Of a stretch of DNA of 7,178 bases, positions 1-5,561 are shown in pieces. The DNA is taken from the NCBI GenBank assembly GCA_023132365.1, contig JAGLYJ010000056.1, positions 1-7,178 on the forward strand. Direction: 5' to 3'. Positions within the stretch are counted from its first letter, which is position 1. Each line of letters begins with the position of its first letter. The notes beneath the pieces are model-generated. The model was not told where the DNA came from. It made no database searches and worked only from the letters and a program-made list of their open reading frames with translations. Source of the DNA: Mycoplasmatota bacterium. GTDB lineage: Bacteria; Bacillota_I; Bacilli_A; Izemoplasmatales; Hujiaoplasmataceae. The position numbers and the translations under genes were made by a program.

Positions 1-1262
1 CTTTCTTTTATTATATAATCTAGTAAATTATGCTCATTAAATGTAGAAGCAACTTCAGCAACAAAGATAGTATATTTTTGTAAAGAAGTAGGTTGAGAAT
101 CACCTGCAAACATCGAGTGAATTGAATGCCCAGCTTCATGTGCTACAGTAAAGACATCAGATAATGTTTTAGAGTAGTTAAGTAATATATATGGATGTAA
201 ATTAGGCATTGAACTTGAGTAAGCGCCAGTTCTCTTACCAGATTTTTCTTCTACATCTACAAATCCATTTTTTAATACGTCTTGAGCTTTATCTTGAAAA
301 TCTTGTGGAAAATTTTTAATAGAACTAAAGAATAAAGTTTTGGCTTCTTCAAATGAATATTCCTTGTTGTCTTTTGCTAATTGTAAGAATCTGTCATAAG
401 TATGATTTTCATTTAATCCTAAGTGTTTTTTTCTCATGCTGAGGTACTTTTTAAGATATTCAGTGTTGTTTCTAGCTACATTACATAAAGAATGATACAC
501 CTCTACAGGTATAGCATTATTAAATAAGTAACTTTCTAAACAAGAGCTGTAGTTTCTAGATTTCATAAGTGCATAATCAGCATCTAAAACAACTTTATAA
601 ATATTAGCGTAAATATTTTTATGAGATTCATAATATTCGAATACAGTTTCAAAAATCTCTTTTCTTTCTTTTTCAGATTCAGATTTTTGAATATAAGCTG
701 TATAATTTGAATTTGTAATGCTTGTTATTTCACCATTGTCTAACATAATATCACTTGGTTCAATATCTGCTATAGTTAAAGATGAATATAAAGATCTACC
801 TGCATTTGATAAACTAGAATAATTAGCTAATAAAGATTCTGATTTGTCATCCAAAATATGTTTTTGCCTTCTAAATAATTTTTGAATGTTAAATTTAAAT
901 TCATCCAATGATTTATCTTTAGCAATAAATTCCATAATATTTCTTTCGCCTAAAGCAATTATTTCAGGTTCTTCGAAAGCAGTAGCTTCCCTAAGCTTAG
1001 CAAAAACGATTTGTATTTTTTGAAGTCTAGCAGAATTCTCTGCGTCTTTTTTATTTAAATCAGATAGTAATGATGCATATTGATAAGTTCTTAATCCTAT
1101 ATCGGAAAATTTAAGCTGTAATAAGAAATATTCTTTAAATGATTCAAACTCACCTAATTTACCTTTAAATGTACGTAGTTTTTCAACTAGTTCAACAGTT
1201 TTATTGTATCCTTCATCCCAGTCTTTGATGGTGGGGTATAGATATGTTAAATTCCAATTCAT
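1..1262 (-). CDS. pepF: Oligoendopeptidase F (M3B zinc metallopeptidase), N-terminal part, runs off the left edge
   Basis: Translating the minus strand from the ATG at 1262-1260 gives 420 uninterrupted codons and then leaves the window, so roughly two thirds of a ~600-residue PepF is present. The zinc site is visible: HEAGH at residues 375-379 (two His ligands and the catalytic Glu376), then AEVASTFNE, where Glu403 sits 24 residues after the second His, as expected for the third ligand of M3 peptidases. The PepF-typical SGKRTGAYS segment is at residues 341-349. These enzymes are cytoplasmic and cleave short oligopeptides, in peptide turnover or nutrition. The start is supported by GGAGG (complement of 1269-1273) six bases upstream. 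It is transcribed divergently from spx. The missing part is the C-terminal ~180 residues. Family assignment is secure; the pepF/pepB naming is by family. Confidence 0.95.
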   Translation of the reverse strand, partial: MNWNLTYLYPTIKDWDEGYNKTVELVEKLRTFKGKLGEFESFKEYFLLQLKFSDIGLRTYQYASLLSDLNKKDAENSARLQKIQIVFAKLREATAFEEPEIIALGERNIMEFIAKDKSLDEFKFNIQKLFRRQKHILDDKSESLLANYSSLSNAGRSLYSSLTIADIEPSDIMLDNGEITSITNSNYTAYIQKSESEKERKEIFETVFEYYESHKNIYANIYKVVLDADYALMKSRNYSSCLESYLFNNAIPVEVYHSLCNVARNNTEYLKKYLSMRKKHLGLNENHTYDRFLQLAKDNKEYSFEEAKTLFFSSIKNFPQDFQDKAQDVLKNGFVDVEEKSGKRTGAYSSSMPNLHPYILLNYSKTLSDVFTVAHEAGHSIHSMFAGDSQPTSLQKYTIFVAEVASTFNEHNLLDYIIKE

Positions 1263-1289
1263 AGAAAACCTCCAAAAAGTGTCTAATTT

Positions 1290-1298
1290 ATTATATCA
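1290..1298 (-). promoter_or_regulatory. Extended -10 promoter of pepF
   Basis: Read on the minus strand, 1298 to 1290 is TGATATAAT, a perfect TGn-TATAAT extended -10. It would start transcription near 1283, about 20 nt before the pepF start codon, leaving room for the GGAGG ribosome binding site. No convincing -35 box is seen, which is common for extended -10 promoters. Confidence 0.7.
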
Positions 1299-1316
1299 TT
1301 GTTTTATAAAATATTC

Positions 1317-1346
1317 TTCACTTTTTTTAGCGTGATATGATATAAT
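1317..1346 (+). promoter_or_regulatory. Extended -10 promoter of spx
   Basis: TATAAT at 1341-1346 is preceded by TGA, giving TGATATAAT (1338-1346), an extended -10. A weak -35 (TTCACT, 1317-1322) lies 18 bp upstream. The predicted transcription start, near 1353, falls after the in-frame ATG at 1351, so that ATG cannot be the start codon of this transcript. The promoter is back to back with the pepF promoter, with the two -10 boxes about 45 bp apart. Confidence 0.7.
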
Positions 1347-1356
1347 ATCTATGAAA

Positions 1357-1364
1357 GTGGTGAT
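1357..1364 (+). promoter_or_regulatory. Ribosome binding site that fixes the spx start at 1369
   Basis: GTGGTGAT at 1357-1364 contains GGTGAT, which is complementary to the 16S anti-Shine-Dalgarno end. It lies a few bases before the ATG at 1369. The ATG at 1351 has no such site and overlaps the promoter. Starting at 1369 also gives the canonical Spx N-terminus, MVTLYTS. Confidence 0.65.
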
Positions 1365-1368
1365 GAAT

Positions 1369-1824
1369 ATGGTTACGCTTTATACTAGTTCAAGTTGCTC
1401 TTCTTGTCGCAAAGCAAAGAGATGGTTTGAAAGCAACAACATTAAATATCGCGAAAAGAATATTATCGGTATTAGATTAACCAGAAATGATATTATAAAT
1501 ATGTTAAAATATTCAGAAAATGGATTTGAAGATATTATATCAACTAGATCGAAAGTATTTAAAGAATCTAATATTGTACCAGATGAAATGAAGTTTTCTG
1601 AATTAGCTGAATTTATCATTGATAATCCAACGGTTTTAAAAAGACCAATTATCATTAATGATCAAATCATGCAGACTGGATATAATCAAGATGAAATCCG
1701 TGCATTTATACCAAGAGAGCTTAGAAAATTACTAAGCTGTGATGATTGTGAATACAATATACCTGGTGAAGATTGTGAATACGAAAAATGCTTAAAGAAA
1801 GCTTTTGCGAAGAACATGGAGTAA
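1369..1824 (+). CDS. spx: Spx/ArsC-family redox-responsive transcriptional regulator with Cys-rich C-terminal tail
   Basis: The 151-residue protein has the ArsC-like thioredoxin fold of Spx, which binds the alpha C-terminal domain of RNA polymerase and redirects transcription under disulfide stress. The redox pair CSSC is at Cys10/Cys13, exactly as in Bacillus subtilis Spx. Gly52 (alpha-CTD contact in Bacillus) and Arg92 in the KRPIII segment are also in register, and ISTRSKVF and GYNQDEIR match the family. Bacillus Spx is 131 residues; this one is ~20 longer and ends in a tail with Cys124, Cys127, Cys136 and Cys141 (CX2C-X8-CX4C). I start it at 1369 rather than 1351 because of the promoter position, the ribosome binding site and the family N-terminus. 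It is a single-gene unit with its own terminator. A paralogous Spx-like regulator (MgsR type) is possible, but conservation of the CXXC, Gly52 and Arg92 favours true Spx. Confidence 0.9.
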   Translation: MVTLYTSSSCSSCRKAKRWFESNNIKYREKNIIGIRLTRNDIINMLKYSENGFEDIISTRSKVFKESNIVPDEMKFSELAEFIIDNPTVLKRPIIINDQIMQTGYNQDEIRAFIPRELRKLLSCDDCEYNIPGEDCEYEKCLKKAFAKNME

Positions 1825-1831
1825 TAATGTT

Positions 1832-1861
1832 AAAGGTAGAATTCTACCTTTTTCTTTTTTT
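1832..1861 (+). terminator. Intrinsic terminator of spx
   Basis: AAAGGTAGAATTCTACCTTT (1832-1851) is a fully self-complementary 20-mer that folds into a hairpin, followed by a T-rich tract to 1861. It begins 7 nt after the spx stop codon. Confidence 0.85.
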
Positions 1862-1876
1862 ATGCGAAATTATCAT

Positions 1877-1890
1877 TGAAAACGTTTTTA
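1877..1890 (+). promoter_or_regulatory. cre-like (CcpA-type) box upstream of the gap promoter
   Basis: TGAAAACGTTTTTA matches the catabolite-responsive element consensus TGWAANCGNTNWCA at all but one position (T in place of the C near the 3' end), around a palindromic AAAACGTTTT core. Its centre lies about 57 bp before the predicted gap transcription start. That is upstream of the -35 and therefore in a position more typical of CcpA activation than repression. Whether this organism has CcpA cannot be seen here. Confidence 0.45.
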
Positions 1891-1905
1891 CAACGTCAAA
1901 GATGT

Positions 1906-1934
1906 TTGAAAAAAAACTCATTTTCGTGTAGAAT
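1906..1934 (+). promoter_or_regulatory. Sigma-A type promoter of gap
   Basis: TTGAAA (-35, 1906-1911) and TAGAAT (-10, 1929-1934) each differ from consensus by one base and are separated by an optimal 17 bp. Transcription would start near 1941, giving a leader of about 32 nt that contains AGGAGG at 1957-1962. Confidence 0.8.
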
Positions 1935-1972
1935 ACATATGTCTTAAAAAAATTATAGGAGGATATAAATAT

Positions 1973-2980
1973 ATGGCGGTTAAAGTTGCTATTAATGGAT
2001 TCGGAAGAATCGGACGTCTTGCTTTTCGTTTAATGTTTGGAAACCAAGATTATGAAGTCGTAGCTATCAATGATTTAACAGATGCTGAACAATTAGCATA
2101 TTTGCTTAAATATGATAGTTCACAAGGTAGATATGGGAAAAAAGTTGTATTTGAAGGTACAGATTTAGTAGTTGAAGGTATTAAAATTCCTGTGTACTCA
2201 GAAAGAAACCCTGAAGACTTACCATGGGGAAAATTTGGAGTAGATGTAGTTCTTGAATGTACAGGTGTATTTACATCTTTAGAAGGTGCTTCAAAACACA
2301 TTACTGCTGGCGCTAGAAAAGTAGTTATTTCGGCTCCTGCAAAAGGAAATGTTCCTACTGTAGTTTACGGTGTGAACGAAAATATATTGACTGGTAAAGA
2401 AAATGTTATTAGTGCTGCTTCATGTACTACTAACTGTTTAGCTCCAATAGCTAAAGTATTGGATGATAATTTTGGGATTGTTAAAGGATTCATGACTACA
2501 ATTCACGCTTATACTAATGATCAATCTACACTTGATGTTCCTCATCCAAAAGGAATTAAAGCAAGAAGAGGTAGAGCAGCAGCGGCTAATGTTGTACCAA
2601 CATCAACAGGCGCAGCAGCAGCAGTTGGATTAGTTTTACCACAATTAAAAGGAAAATTAGATGGAATGGCTTTACGTGTCCCAGTAATTACAGGATCAGC
2701 AGTTGATTTAGTACTTGAACTTGCTAAACCAGTTACAGTTGAAGGGATTAATGCTGCAGTAGCAGCTGCTCAATCTGATGTAGTTGGATATACTGAAGAC
2801 CCAATCGTATCAAGCGATGTTATAGGTATTCAATATGGTACATTATTTGATGCTTTATCAACAAAAGTTATTGATGTAGATGGAAAACAAATGGTTAAAA
2901 TAATTAGTTGGTATGATAACGAAATGTCATTCACAGCACAAATGATAAGAGTTTTGAAATTGTTTGCAGAATTAATTTAA
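1973..2980 (+). CDS. gap: NAD-dependent glyceraldehyde-3-phosphate dehydrogenase (glycolytic)
   Basis: This full-length 335-residue GAPDH oxidises and phosphorylates glyceraldehyde-3-phosphate to 1,3-bisphosphoglycerate in the cytoplasm, producing NADH. The N-terminal Rossmann motif is INGFGRIGR (residues 7-15). The catalytic Cys151 lies in ASCTTNCLAP, and His178 in TTIHAYTNDQ completes the catalytic pair. Asp34-Leu35 after the second beta strand and the LDVP segment (187-190) are the arrangement of NAD-specific, glycolytic GapA-type enzymes, not NADP-linked GapB. The C-terminal SWYDNEM motif (312-318) is intact. An AGGAGG ribosome binding site lies 10 bp before the ATG. The gene stands alone between its own promoter and terminator, rather than in the cggR-gapA-pgk operon common in Bacillus. 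Codon use appears skewed to a few A/T-ending codons, consistent with high expression. Confidence 0.98.
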   Translation: MAVKVAINGFGRIGRLAFRLMFGNQDYEVVAINDLTDAEQLAYLLKYDSSQGRYGKKVVFEGTDLVVEGIKIPVYSERNPEDLPWGKFGVDVVLECTGVFTSLEGASKHITAGARKVVISAPAKGNVPTVVYGVNENILTGKENVISAASCTTNCLAPIAKVLDDNFGIVKGFMTTIHAYTNDQSTLDVPHPKGIKARRGRAAAANVVPTSTGAAAAVGLVLPQLKGKLDGMALRVPVITGSAVDLVLELAKPVTVEGINAAVAAAQSDVVGYTEDPIVSSDVIGIQYGTLFDALSTKVIDVDGKQMVKIISWYDNEMSFTAQMIRVLKLFAELI

Positions 2981-2985
2981 TTACT

Positions 2986-3010
2986 AAAAAGCATCTTTTG
3001 ATGCTTTTTT
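2986..3010 (+). terminator. Intrinsic terminator of gap
   Basis: AAAAAGCATC (2986-2995), a TTTT loop and GATGCTTTTT (3000-3009) form a perfect 10-bp stem whose 3' arm runs into the T tract. It starts 5 nt after the gap stop codon. Confidence 0.88.
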
Positions 3011-3017
3011 ATATAAT

Positions 3018-3022
3018 AGAGG
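3018..3022 (+). promoter_or_regulatory. Ribosome binding site that fixes the start of the VTT-family gene
   Basis: AGAGG at 3018-3022 directly abuts the in-frame ATG at 3023, which is too close to use, and lies 6 bp before the ATG at 3029. The second ATG is therefore the likely start. Confidence 0.6.
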
Positions 3023-3028
3023 ATGATT

Positions 3029-3667
3029 ATGAATTGGATTTATGAACTGTTAGAAAAAATTGAAAACTTCATACATACTAACTTATGGATAGCACCATTA
3101 TTTAGTGTTATTTTACCATTTGTTGAAGCGATTATTCCTAGTTTACCTTTAACTGCTATTATTGCATTAAATATCAGTGTATTATCTGCTGCTTTTGGAG
3201 CAATACCAGGAACAATTTTAGCAATTACCTTATCAACGATAGGGTCATTTTTAGGTATGTTATTTATGTTCTTTCTCATAAGAAAGACCTTAAGTAAAAA
3301 GTTTTTAAGAAAAGTAGAAAACAGCAATCATGGAAAGTGGTTCACAAATGTAGTAGAGAGAGGGAATACAGGATTAATGTTGGCTATTCTTTCTAATCCA
3401 TTATTACCATCTTCAATCCTTAATTATGCAATTTCTCTTACCAATATCAGGGTAAAAAAATATATATTCCTTACTTTTGCTTCAAGAATAATTATTATAA
3501 TATTTTTGGTTTTCTTGGGATCAATTTTTGATATTCAGTCCAAACCTCTAAATATTGTGTGGGTGATGTTAACATATTCAGTAATCATATTACTTTATGG
3601 ATTAATAATTAAAATAAGAAATAAGAAAAAACACTTAAATATAGAAAGGGAAAGTTCTACTGAGTAG
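3029..3667 (+). CDS. VTT-domain (TVP38/TMEM64, SNARE-associated) membrane protein
   Basis: This 212-residue, very hydrophobic protein has several membrane segments: about residues 20-50, 53-84, 116-135, 145-167 and 175-197. Two signatures of the VTT/TVP38-TMEM64 family are visible. One is PFVEAIIPSLPL near residues 30-41, the proline- and acid-containing re-entrant segment. The other is NPLLPSSILNYAISLTNIRVKKY near 123-145, the second Pro-rich half followed by a basic turn. A Gly-rich helix followed by an Arg/Lys pair (STIGSFLGM...LIRK) lies between them. Relatives of this superfamily, which includes DedA, are implicated in lipid scrambling or undecaprenyl-phosphate recycling; the substrate of this one cannot be told. 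The C-terminus is a charged cytoplasmic tail. No strong promoter of its own is seen, so read-through from gap or a weak -10 at 3012-3017 may serve it. Its stop codon is inside the terminator stem. Confidence 0.75.
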   Translation: MNWIYELLEKIENFIHTNLWIAPLFSVILPFVEAIIPSLPLTAIIALNISVLSAAFGAIPGTILAITLSTIGSFLGMLFMFFLIRKTLSKKFLRKVENSNHGKWFTNVVERGNTGLMLAILSNPLLPSSILNYAISLTNIRVKKYIFLTFASRIIIIIFLVFLGSIFDIQSKPLNIVWVMLTYSVIILLYGLIIKIRNKKKHLNIERESSTE

Positions 3668-3678
3668 GACTTTTTTTT
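3651..3678 (+). terminator. Intrinsic terminator overlapping the stop of the VTT-family gene
   Basis: AAAGTTCTAC (3651-3660) pairs with GTAGGACTTT (3664-3673) through a TGA loop, with one G-U pair, followed by T residues to 3678. The last codons and the TAG stop (3665-3667) of the upstream gene lie within the hairpin. Confidence 0.85.
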
Positions 3679-3702
3679 ATGGTTTTGAACTGTAATTATA
3701 TT

Positions 3703-3718
3703 TACTCATAAATGAGTA
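3703..3718. repeat. 16-bp palindrome upstream of the padR promoter
   Basis: TACTCAT-AA-ATGAGTA is a perfect inverted repeat with 7-bp arms. It lacks a T tract on either side, so it does not look like a terminator. It ends about 31 bp before the padR -35, with an A/T-tract stretch (3721-3746) in between. A protein-binding site is plausible; no family is recognised. Confidence 0.5.
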
Positions 3719-3749
3719 GAATAAAATATATAAAAATTTTTAAAAACAC

Positions 3750-3778
3750 TTGACATTTGATACTATGCATTGTATAGT
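3750..3778 (+). promoter_or_regulatory. Near-consensus promoter of the padR operon
   Basis: TTGACA (-35, 3750-3755, perfect) and TATAGT (-10, 3773-3778, one mismatch) are 17 bp apart. Runs of A and T at 3721-3746 just upstream resemble an UP element. The start near 3785 gives a leader of about 16 nt with AAGGAGG at 3788-3794. Such a strong promoter suggests that expression is limited by a repressor. Confidence 0.88.
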
Positions 3779-3780
3779 AT
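3760..3780. promoter_or_regulatory. Perfect inverted repeat over the -10: probable PadR operator
   Basis: ATACTAT (3760-3766), 7 bp, then ATAGTAT (3774-3780): a perfect 7-7-7 inverted repeat that covers most of the promoter spacer and the whole -10 box. PadR-family repressors bind as dimers to such dyads in their own promoters. Bound protein here would block RNA polymerase, so autorepression of the operon by the first gene's product is the natural reading (inference). Confidence 0.6.
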
Positions 3781-3800
3781 TATGTGTAAGGAGGTATTGT

Positions 3801-4103
3801 ATGGATAGCCAACAAAAAAAAGGTCTCTTAGAACTTATGGTTCTTGCTTCATTAAAGTATGATGATTCTTATGGTTATGATATAAAACAGAATATTAATG
3901 ATGTAATGGAAATATCAGAATCTACTTTATATCCAATCTTAAGAAGACTAGATAAGCAAGGATTCCTTGAGACATATCAAACTATCTACAATTCCCGAGT
4001 AAGAAAATATTATAAAATCACCAGGGAAGGAATAGAAAAGCTTAAGCAATCAGACAGTGATTTTCGTGAAGTGAAAATGCTCTATGACTACATTTTGCGA
4101 TAG
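3801..4103 (+). CDS. PadR-family transcriptional regulator (short type)
   Basis: The 100-residue protein consists of the PadR winged helix-turn-helix alone. KKGLLELMVLASL is helix 1, YGYDIKQNI is the family's characteristic second helix, SESTLYPILRRLDKQGFLE is the recognition helix leading into the wing, and RKYYKITREGIEKL completes the wing and the following helix. It lacks the C-terminal helical domain of the ~180-residue PadR proteins, so it is of the short ~100-110-residue class that dimerises through its last helix. The start at 3801 has AAGGAGG seven bases upstream. A longer in-frame reading from TTG at 3750 is wrong because it would translate the -35, the -10 and the ribosome binding site. 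It is followed after 9 nt by the DUF1700 gene. It is a likely autorepressor acting at 3760-3780; the inducing signal is unknown. Confidence 0.93.
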   Translation: MDSQQKKGLLELMVLASLKYDDSYGYDIKQNINDVMEISESTLYPILRRLDKQGFLETYQTIYNSRVRKYYKITREGIEKLKQSDSDFREVKMLYDYILR

Positions 4104-4112
4104 GGGGGAATT

Positions 4113-4679
4113 ATGAACAGAAAACAATTTTTGAGGGCTCTTAAAGAAGAGCTAAGAAAAAGAAGAGATATTGAAACAGAAGAAGTTTTGTTTTATTATG
4201 ATGAAATGATTCAAGATGCATCTGATAACGGAGAATCTGAAGATGTATTTATAATGAATCTTGGAAGCGTAAAAGACATAGTTAGACGTCTTGAAGATGA
4301 TAAAGATTTTTTAAATGAGGTAAAAGACAAAAATATTAATGTTGTCAAAAACGTATTAAGTACAACAGTTAAGGTAATAGGGTATTTTATTTTCGGTGTT
4401 ATTGCATTTTCATTAGGGGTAACATGTATATCTGTATTCTTTAGTGGAGTAGGTGTAGTTATCGCTGCGATCATAAGAGGGTTTATGAGCACGCCACCAG
4501 ATATTTACGGGTACTTGATTTTATTTGGAATAGTATTGATTGGATTTAGTTTAATAATTTTAAGTGTTGGGGTAGTGAAATGGTTCTTTAATCAGGCGCA
4601 TCCAGCTTTACTTACAATATTTAGAAGTATAAATGATTTCATAAATAAAAGGGGGAAAAATAATGGGAAGGATGTTTAA
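4113..4679 (+). CDS. DUF1700 (HAAS-like) membrane protein, partner of PadR
   Basis: The 188-residue protein has a cytoplasmic helical N-terminus of DUF1700 type: MNRKQFLRALKEEL at residues 1-14, LFYYDEMIQD at 26-35, and an LGSVKDIVRRLEDD helix at about 50-63. These match the usual FL..L...L / yy.E.i.D / G.sE / lGs...I pattern. Hydrophobic segments at about 87-109, 111-124 and 132-158 place the rest in the membrane, ending in a basic tail. DUF1700 proteins are commonly encoded directly after short PadR regulators and are thought to couple them to the membrane. No enzymatic motif is present. The ribosome binding site is a GGGGGG run 4 nt before the ATG. The last 17 nt overlap the next gene, which indicates translational coupling. 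Confidence 0.85.
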   Translation: MNRKQFLRALKEELRKRRDIETEEVLFYYDEMIQDASDNGESEDVFIMNLGSVKDIVRRLEDDKDFLNEVKDKNINVVKNVLSTTVKVIGYFIFGVIAFSLGVTCISVFFSGVGVVIAAIIRGFMSTPPDIYGYLILFGIVLIGFSLIILSVGVVKWFFNQAHPALLTIFRSINDFINKRGKNNGKDV

Positions 4680-5556
4680 AATTGCACTTGCACTATTTCT
4701 AATAGGGGTTGGAGTAATAGCTATATTTTCAGTTGTAACAGATGAAAATATATTTGGAAGAATTAGTGATGAGGATTATGAAAAAGTTGAATTACTCTAT
4801 GATGCTGATGAATTTGACACATTAGATGTAGACTTTGAGAACCGCGATATATTCGTTAGGGAAAGCGAAGATGATCAAATCAAAGTTGTGTATTATGTAA
4901 CTGAAAAAGATTCAGTAACTGTAACTGAAAGTGGAGACACATTAAAGTTGCTAAATGAGGTTGATTGGTATGATCAATTATTTACTTGGTTTAATCTAGT
5001 TACGAATGATGATTACTATGATATATATATTTATGTTCCTTTAAGCCAAGATTATAATTTTGATTTAGATACTTCAAACGGTAATTTAGATGTTGTTAAT
5101 TTGGATAATATCAAAAATTTTAAATTTGATTCATCAAATGGAAGAATCAATATTAGTAATGTAGAAGCTGATTTAATTGATGTTGGTACATCAAATGGAA
5201 CTATTACAGTTGAAAACACAGTTGTTAATGGTACTGTTGATTTATATTCATCAAATGGAAGAATAAATTTAACAAATCTTACAACAGATTCACAAGTAAT
5301 AGCTGACATATCAAATGGTAAAATAATTGCTACAGATATTAAATGCCATTCAATCACGTTAGATACATCAAATGGAGATATTTCACTAGAAATAGTAGGA
5401 GACAAATCAGATTATGAAGTTTATATGTCTACTTCAAATGGTGATTTAGATTATGATGGAATAGGAGTCACAGATGAACACTTCAATTTAAATGGAATAT
5501 ATTTAGTTGATTTAGACTCATCAAATGGTGATGTTTCGGTAGTTTTCATAGATTAA
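4663..5556 (+). CDS. Membrane-anchored DUF4097 beta-helix repeat protein (LiaX/YvlB-like C-terminal domain)
   Basis: The 297-residue protein begins with one hydrophobic segment (residues 5-25) that should act as an uncleaved anchor or signal, with the rest outside the membrane. Residues ~45-130 are beta-rich and acidic. From ~133 to the end there are eight copies of an S-N-G turn (138, 158, 177, 197, 217, 236, 258, 287) spaced mostly 19-20 residues apart. Each is followed by a short hydrophobic beta strand such as RINI, TITV or DISL. This is the rung pattern of the DUF4097 parallel beta-helix, also found in the C-terminal half of LiaX of enterococci, an envelope-stress and antimicrobial-peptide sensor. 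The start at 4663 is preceded by GGGGG seven bases upstream; the ATG at 4672 is less well placed. It is the last gene of the padR operon. Its ligand is unknown, and an adhesin-like or cell-wall sensing role is inference. Confidence 0.85.
   Translation: MGRMFKIALALFLIGVGVIAIFSVVTDENIFGRISDEDYEKVELLYDADEFDTLDVDFENRDIFVRESEDDQIKVVYYVTEKDSVTVTESGDTLKLLNEVDWYDQLFTWFNLVTNDDYYDIYIYVPLSQDYNFDLDTSNGNLDVVNLDNIKNFKFDSSNGRINISNVEADLIDVGTSNGTITVENTVVNGTVDLYSSNGRINLTNLTTDSQVIADISNGKIIATDIKCHSITLDTSNGDISLEIVGDKSDYEVYMSTSNGDLDYDGIGVTDEHFNLNGIYLVDLDSSNGDVSVVFID
5074..5529 (+). repeat. Eight in-frame TCA-AAY-GGN repeats encoding the SNG turns
   Basis: The SNG codons start at 5074, 5134, 5191, 5251, 5311, 5368, 5434 and 5521. 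All eight use TCA for Ser and seven of eight use AAT for Asn; most of the spacings are 57-60 nt and the last two are longer. The intervening sequence diverges. This is a protein repeat with conserved DNA cores, not a non-coding repeat array. Confidence 0.85.
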
Positions 5557-5561
5557 AAATA

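Noticed and set aside
1274..1326. Inverted repeat AAAAAGTG ... CACTTTTT in the pepF-spx intergenic region
   Set aside because: The arms are 8 bp, mostly A/T, and separated by 37 bp that contain two promoters; it is too weak to separate from chance.
1380..1655. Minus-strand open frame of 91 codons opposite spx
   Set aside because: It lies fully inside the Spx gene on the other strand, has no ribosome binding site and no recognisable domain.
2050..2301. Minus-strand open frame opposite gap
   Set aside because: It is antisense to a fully conserved GAPDH sequence and has no initiation signals.
3012..3017. TATAAT before the VTT-family gene as its own promoter
   Set aside because: A start near 3024 would leave no room for the ribosome binding site at 3018-3022, and there is no -35; the match is expected by chance in this AT-rich stretch.
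3750..3800. Upstream in-frame extension of the PadR protein starting at TTG 3750
   Set aside because: The TTG is part of the -35 TTGACA, and the extension would run through the -10 and the AAGGAGG ribosome binding site.
5052..5405. Minus-strand open frame with repeated LPFD-type segments, opposite the DUF4097 gene
   Set aside because: It is the antisense shadow of the SNG codon repeats; it has no promoter or ribosome binding site and the plus-strand frame has clear domain homology.
5074..5529. CRISPR-like regular repeat spacing of about 60 nt
   Set aside because: The repeated core is only 8 bases, stays strictly in frame and encodes the SNG turns of a beta-helix protein; there is no leader and there are no long repeats.
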